From Candidatus Methylomirabilis sp. (GTDB taxonomy: Bacteria; DYJV01), in assembly GCA_020722945.1 (NCBI GenBank), contig DYJV01000056.1, positions 1 to 15,362 on the forward strand: 15,362 bases of DNA, in the 5' to 3' direction. Positions 13,262 through 15,362 of this stretch are shown here, in pieces; the first letter of the stretch is position 1; each line of letters opens with the position of its first letter. The position numbers and the translations under genes were made by a program. Under the pieces are notes generated by a model, which was given only the letters and a program-made list of their open reading frames with translations, was not told the origin of the DNA and made no database searches.

Positions 13262-13567
13262 ATGTCGAGTAATTTTGAAAGTTATATGATTCAGTTAGAA
13301 GAAGCAATGATTGTATTACGTGGTGAGTTGTACAAATTTTCACACGACAAACAGAAAAAATCTGGTAAAATAGCAAGAAAAGTACTTTCTAACATGTCAA
13401 AGTCAGCAAAACAGCTTAGAAAAATGATTATTGATATTATTAAAAAAATTCCGGTAGTAAAGCAGAAGATGACACCAGAAAGACGTGAAGAAGTAAAAAA
13501 GAAAAGACTCGATGCTCTTGCAGCTAGTAGAGCTGCAAAAAAGAAAAATAAAGAGGAAAATAAATAA
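13262..13567 (+). CDS. Histone H1/Hc1-like basic DNA-binding protein
   Basis: 101 residues, strongly basic. The N-terminal 60 residues resemble the bacterial and phage Hc1-type histone H1-like family: a helix, then KQKKSGKIARKVLSNMSK and a following SAKQLRKMI helix, comparable to the Hc1 pattern of KGNKxAAxRVR followed by LEKxxKxxRK. The C-terminal 30 residues are a Lys/Arg/Ala tail. It probably coats or compacts DNA, or acts as a general DNA-binding helper. AGGAG lies six bases before the ATG, behind the only perfect-consensus promoter in the window, so high expression is expected. The call is from pattern recall without a search, so moderate certainty. Confidence 0.75.
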   Translation: MSSNFESYMIQLEEAMIVLRGELYKFSHDKQKKSGKIARKVLSNMSKSAKQLRKMIIDIIKKIPVVKQKMTPERREEVKKKRLDALAASRAAKKKNKEENK

Positions 13568-13570
13568 ACG

Positions 13571-14443
13571 ATGAGCAAAGTTTCTATAATTGATGGAAAT
13601 AATTTTTTCAGAAGAACATTTTATCATGGATATGTAGAAGATGATTTTTCTGCATCAATGTTAGGTGTTATTAGACCGTTTTTACAACTTAAAAATGGTT
13701 CTCTGAAAGATAGTCAGGTGATAATGACTTTTGATACTTGTAAAAGTGAAAAAAGACTAGCATTATATCCTGATTACAAAGCCCATAGAAAATCATCTCT
13801 AACAGAAAAACAATTAGAAATGTATGGCAAAGTATTTCCAGCATTTATAAAAATTTGTAGAAACATGAAATTACGTGTTTTAGAAGGTGATGGTTACGAA
13901 GCAGATGATTATATAGCAATATTAAGTTACATGCTTTGTAATCATCATCTTGTAAAAATATATTCAACAGATGGCGATTTTCCTCAGTTAGTTGGAAAAA
14001 ATATATCTGTATATAGTCCAAATAAGAATATAGAAATTACAGATAATAATTTTCAGCAAATTTTTGGAATAGATAAAAGATTTTACTTGGATATGAAATG
14101 TATGTGTGGTGATAATTCTGATAATATACCTGGTATTGATGGTGTTGGTGAAAAAACAGCCATTAAATATATAAACGAATATGGTAGCTATGAAGAAATT
14201 CGACAGGGATTGAATCAGAAAAAGAAGTTGAATAAGACAGATGAAAAGATTTTAGCCTTTACAAGTGAAAAAATGGAACTTAACAGAAAACTAATGGATT
14301 TGTCGTTAGTTAAAAATGATAAAATCTTACAAAATCTTGTGAAAGAAAAAGTGAAAGAAATTCTTGAAATAGATAAAGATGATTTATTTAAGTTACTATG
14401 TGAGTATGGAATTTCTGAACTTCATAAAGAATGCGTTATATAA
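13571..14443 (+). CDS. 5'-3' exonuclease / flap endonuclease (T4 RNase H-like, Pol I 5'-nuclease family)
   Basis: Removes RNA primers and 5' flaps from lagging-strand fragments before ligation. 290 residues, close to T5 D15 (291) and T4 RNase H (305). Family motifs: IIDGNNFFRR at the start, YPDYKAHR (66-73), EADD (110-113), STDGDF with D134 and D136, and GDNSDNIPG with D181 and D184. These supply the two-metal acidic cluster. A helix-hairpin-helix follows (GIDGVGEKTA, about 188-197), which binds duplex DNA. The ATG comes four bases after the Hc1-like stop; the nearest GAGG is 14 bases upstream, longer than ideal, so coupling is likely. The partner enzymes polymerase and ligase are in the same block. 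Confidence 0.94.
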   Translation: MSKVSIIDGNNFFRRTFYHGYVEDDFSASMLGVIRPFLQLKNGSLKDSQVIMTFDTCKSEKRLALYPDYKAHRKSSLTEKQLEMYGKVFPAFIKICRNMKLRVLEGDGYEADDYIAILSYMLCNHHLVKIYSTDGDFPQLVGKNISVYSPNKNIEITDNNFQQIFGIDKRFYLDMKCMCGDNSDNIPGIDGVGEKTAIKYINEYGSYEEIRQGLNQKKKLNKTDEKILAFTSEKMELNRKLMDLSLVKNDKILQNLVKEKVKEILEIDKDDLFKLLCEYGISELHKECVI

Positions 14444-14763
14444 CAAAGTTAATTAAAAGTATAAATATTGATAATGAAGAAATACCTGAAGAAGAAATAG
14501 TTCAGGTATTTTTATCTATAAAACCAGAACACAGTTTATTAAAGATAAAGCAGATAATTAACAAACGCAAATTAACAGAAAAACAAAAACAATCACTATA
14601 TGAATATATAAAACATACTTATATAACAAATTACTTTATAGATCGTGATTTTATTGAGTATTATAATAGTTTGATTCAATCATTACCATTAACAACACAA
14701 CAAAAGGTGGCTATAGAAAATGAGCTTAATAAATATAACAAACAACGATTTAAATTTGATTAA
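14431..14763 (+). CDS. Unknown helical protein, 110 aa
   Basis: No family recognised. Starts at ATG 14431 inside the exonuclease gene (13-base overlap), without a clear ribosome site of its own, so it depends on coupled translation. The protein appears all-helical: an acidic segment EEIPEEEIVQVF, a Lys-rich middle and an amphipathic C-terminal helix. There are no cysteines and no catalytic motif. It overlaps the next gene by 44 bases. Small helical proteins in such places are often adaptors or DNA-binding accessory factors, but nothing here shows which. Confidence 0.72.
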   Translation: MRYITKLIKSINIDNEEIPEEEIVQVFLSIKPEHSLLKIKQIINKRKLTEKQKQSLYEYIKHTYITNYFIDRDFIEYYNSLIQSLPLTTQQKVAIENELNKYNKQRFKFD

Positions 14764-15283
14764 AAAAGATCAACAACAATTAGCTGCCATTGATAATAAA
14801 TTATTGGTTATCAGAAAAAATGCCATTTTTGAAACACTTAAAGCGGCTACAGAAGCTAGAATTGAACTGATAAAACGAATGAAACGATGGATTGATACAC
14901 TTGAATCAAAAATATTTGAAGCAGACTACATGAAAAAATTAAGTGTTAAAGAAACAATGAATCTGTTTAAATATATTAATAATGCTAATATGCGAGTATT
15001 AGACAAGATAGACAAATTAGAGAGTGTGTTAAATGTTTATATAAAAGAACAGACAACTCAACAAAATAAAGCATCTGTTAAAAAAGATGTAGAGGGATTA
15101 CAAGAAATTAGAAAATCAGTATTGGATAAAGTTAATGCCTTTTTGAAAACAAACACAAGTGATGCTGTAATTGTTGATGATAACGAAGATATATCAATAG
15201 AAAACAATTTCACAGATGATATAAAAAAAGAATTAGAAGAACTTGATGTTGATATAAATAAAATAGATTTAGATAATTTATAA
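14720..15283 (+). CDS. Unknown 187-aa helical protein with acidic tail
   Basis: No family recognised. ATG 14720 has AAGGTGG about ten bases upstream. Residues 15-150 are helical with coiled-coil character (LKAATEARIELIKRMKRWIDTL and neighbours). The last 40 residues are very acidic (VVDDNEDISIE, then KKELEELDVDINKIDLDNL). An acidic disordered tail on a helical body is seen in several phage proteins that bind partner proteins or mimic DNA, but no specific match is claimed. It is the last gene before a strong terminator, so it ends the operon begun at the 13205 promoter. Confidence 0.78.
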   Translation: MSLINITNNDLNLIKKDQQQLAAIDNKLLVIRKNAIFETLKAATEARIELIKRMKRWIDTLESKIFEADYMKKLSVKETMNLFKYINNANMRVLDKIDKLESVLNVYIKEQTTQQNKASVKKDVEGLQEIRKSVLDKVNAFLKTNTSDAVIVDDNEDISIENNFTDDIKKELEELDVDINKIDLDNL

Positions 15284-15290
15284 AATTGGA

Positions 15291-15334
15291 AAAAAATAGC
15301 CCGTGGATATTTTTCCACGGGCTTTAATTATTTT
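15291..15334 (+). terminator. Intrinsic (rho-independent) terminator
   Basis: AGCCCGTGG (15298-15306) and CCACGGGCT (15315-15323) form a perfect 9-bp GC-rich stem with an 8-base loop, followed by a T-rich tract (TTTAATTATTTT). A six-A run precedes the stem, so the structure may also work for transcripts from the opposite side. It lies 14 bases after the last stop codon. Bases 15335-15362 contain nothing I can identify. Confidence 0.92.
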
Positions 15335-15362
15335 AACCTGTTTTCGCAAGAAATCCTCTGCC

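Overview
The window reads as the DNA replication and repair block of an AT-rich tailed bacteriophage. Every supported gene lies on the + strand. Genes are packed with overlaps or gaps of a few bases, and the core enzymes are a virus-type replisome set: family B DNA polymerase with proofreading exonuclease, RFC/gp44-like clamp loader ATPase, SNF2-type helicase, 5'-3' flap exonuclease, ATP-dependent DNA ligase and an SbcC/SbcD (Rad50/Mre11; T4 gp46/gp47-like) pair. No ribosomal, tRNA, virion or integration genes are visible. AGGAG-type ribosome binding sites and TTGACA/TATAAT promoters point to a host with ordinary sigma70/sigmaA transcription, for example a low-GC Firmicute. That is inference; the host is not shown by the sequence.

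Layout. 1-146: two adjoining tandem arrays, a 10-bp unit carrying a T5 tract (8 copies) and an 11-bp unit (5 copies), spaced at about one helical turn. 156-560: about 400 bases without a gene, richer in GC than its surroundings and full of perfect inverted repeats; a candidate structured RNA. 689-5092: SNF2 helicase, an unknown protein that may be a clamp-loader partner, clamp loader ATPase, two tiny Cys-rich proteins and a SAM methyltransferase. 5113-7428: DNA polymerase. 7429-7746: a gene-poor control region with a frameshifted mini-gene, a good promoter, a 10+10 bp inverted repeat and two repeated elements (A and B). 7747-11175: an SbcC/Rad50-like ATPase broken into separate genes, with SbcD in the middle. 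11153-12731: an unknown protein and DNA ligase. 12732-12821: second copy of element B. 12822-15283: an unknown protein, a consensus promoter driving a small histone H1/Hc1-like basic protein, the flap exonuclease and two overlapping unknown genes. 15291-15334: a clear intrinsic terminator closes the block.

How the parts fit. Polymerase and clamp loader would extend the strands. The 5'-3' exonuclease and ligase would finish Okazaki fragments. The SbcC halves with SbcD would process DNA ends for recombination, and the SNF2 helicase would remodel forks or displace proteins. The most interesting unexplained items are: the phased-repeat plus structured-RNA region ahead of the replication genes (a candidate origin); the 72-base double-hairpin element B, found in two intergenic leaders with pairing mostly kept; the 26-base element A shared by the leaders of the N-half of SbcC and of the SbcD/C-half genes; and the division of SbcC close to its putative zinc-hook apex. 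No sliding clamp, primase or hexameric helicase is recognisable here; they would have to lie outside the window.
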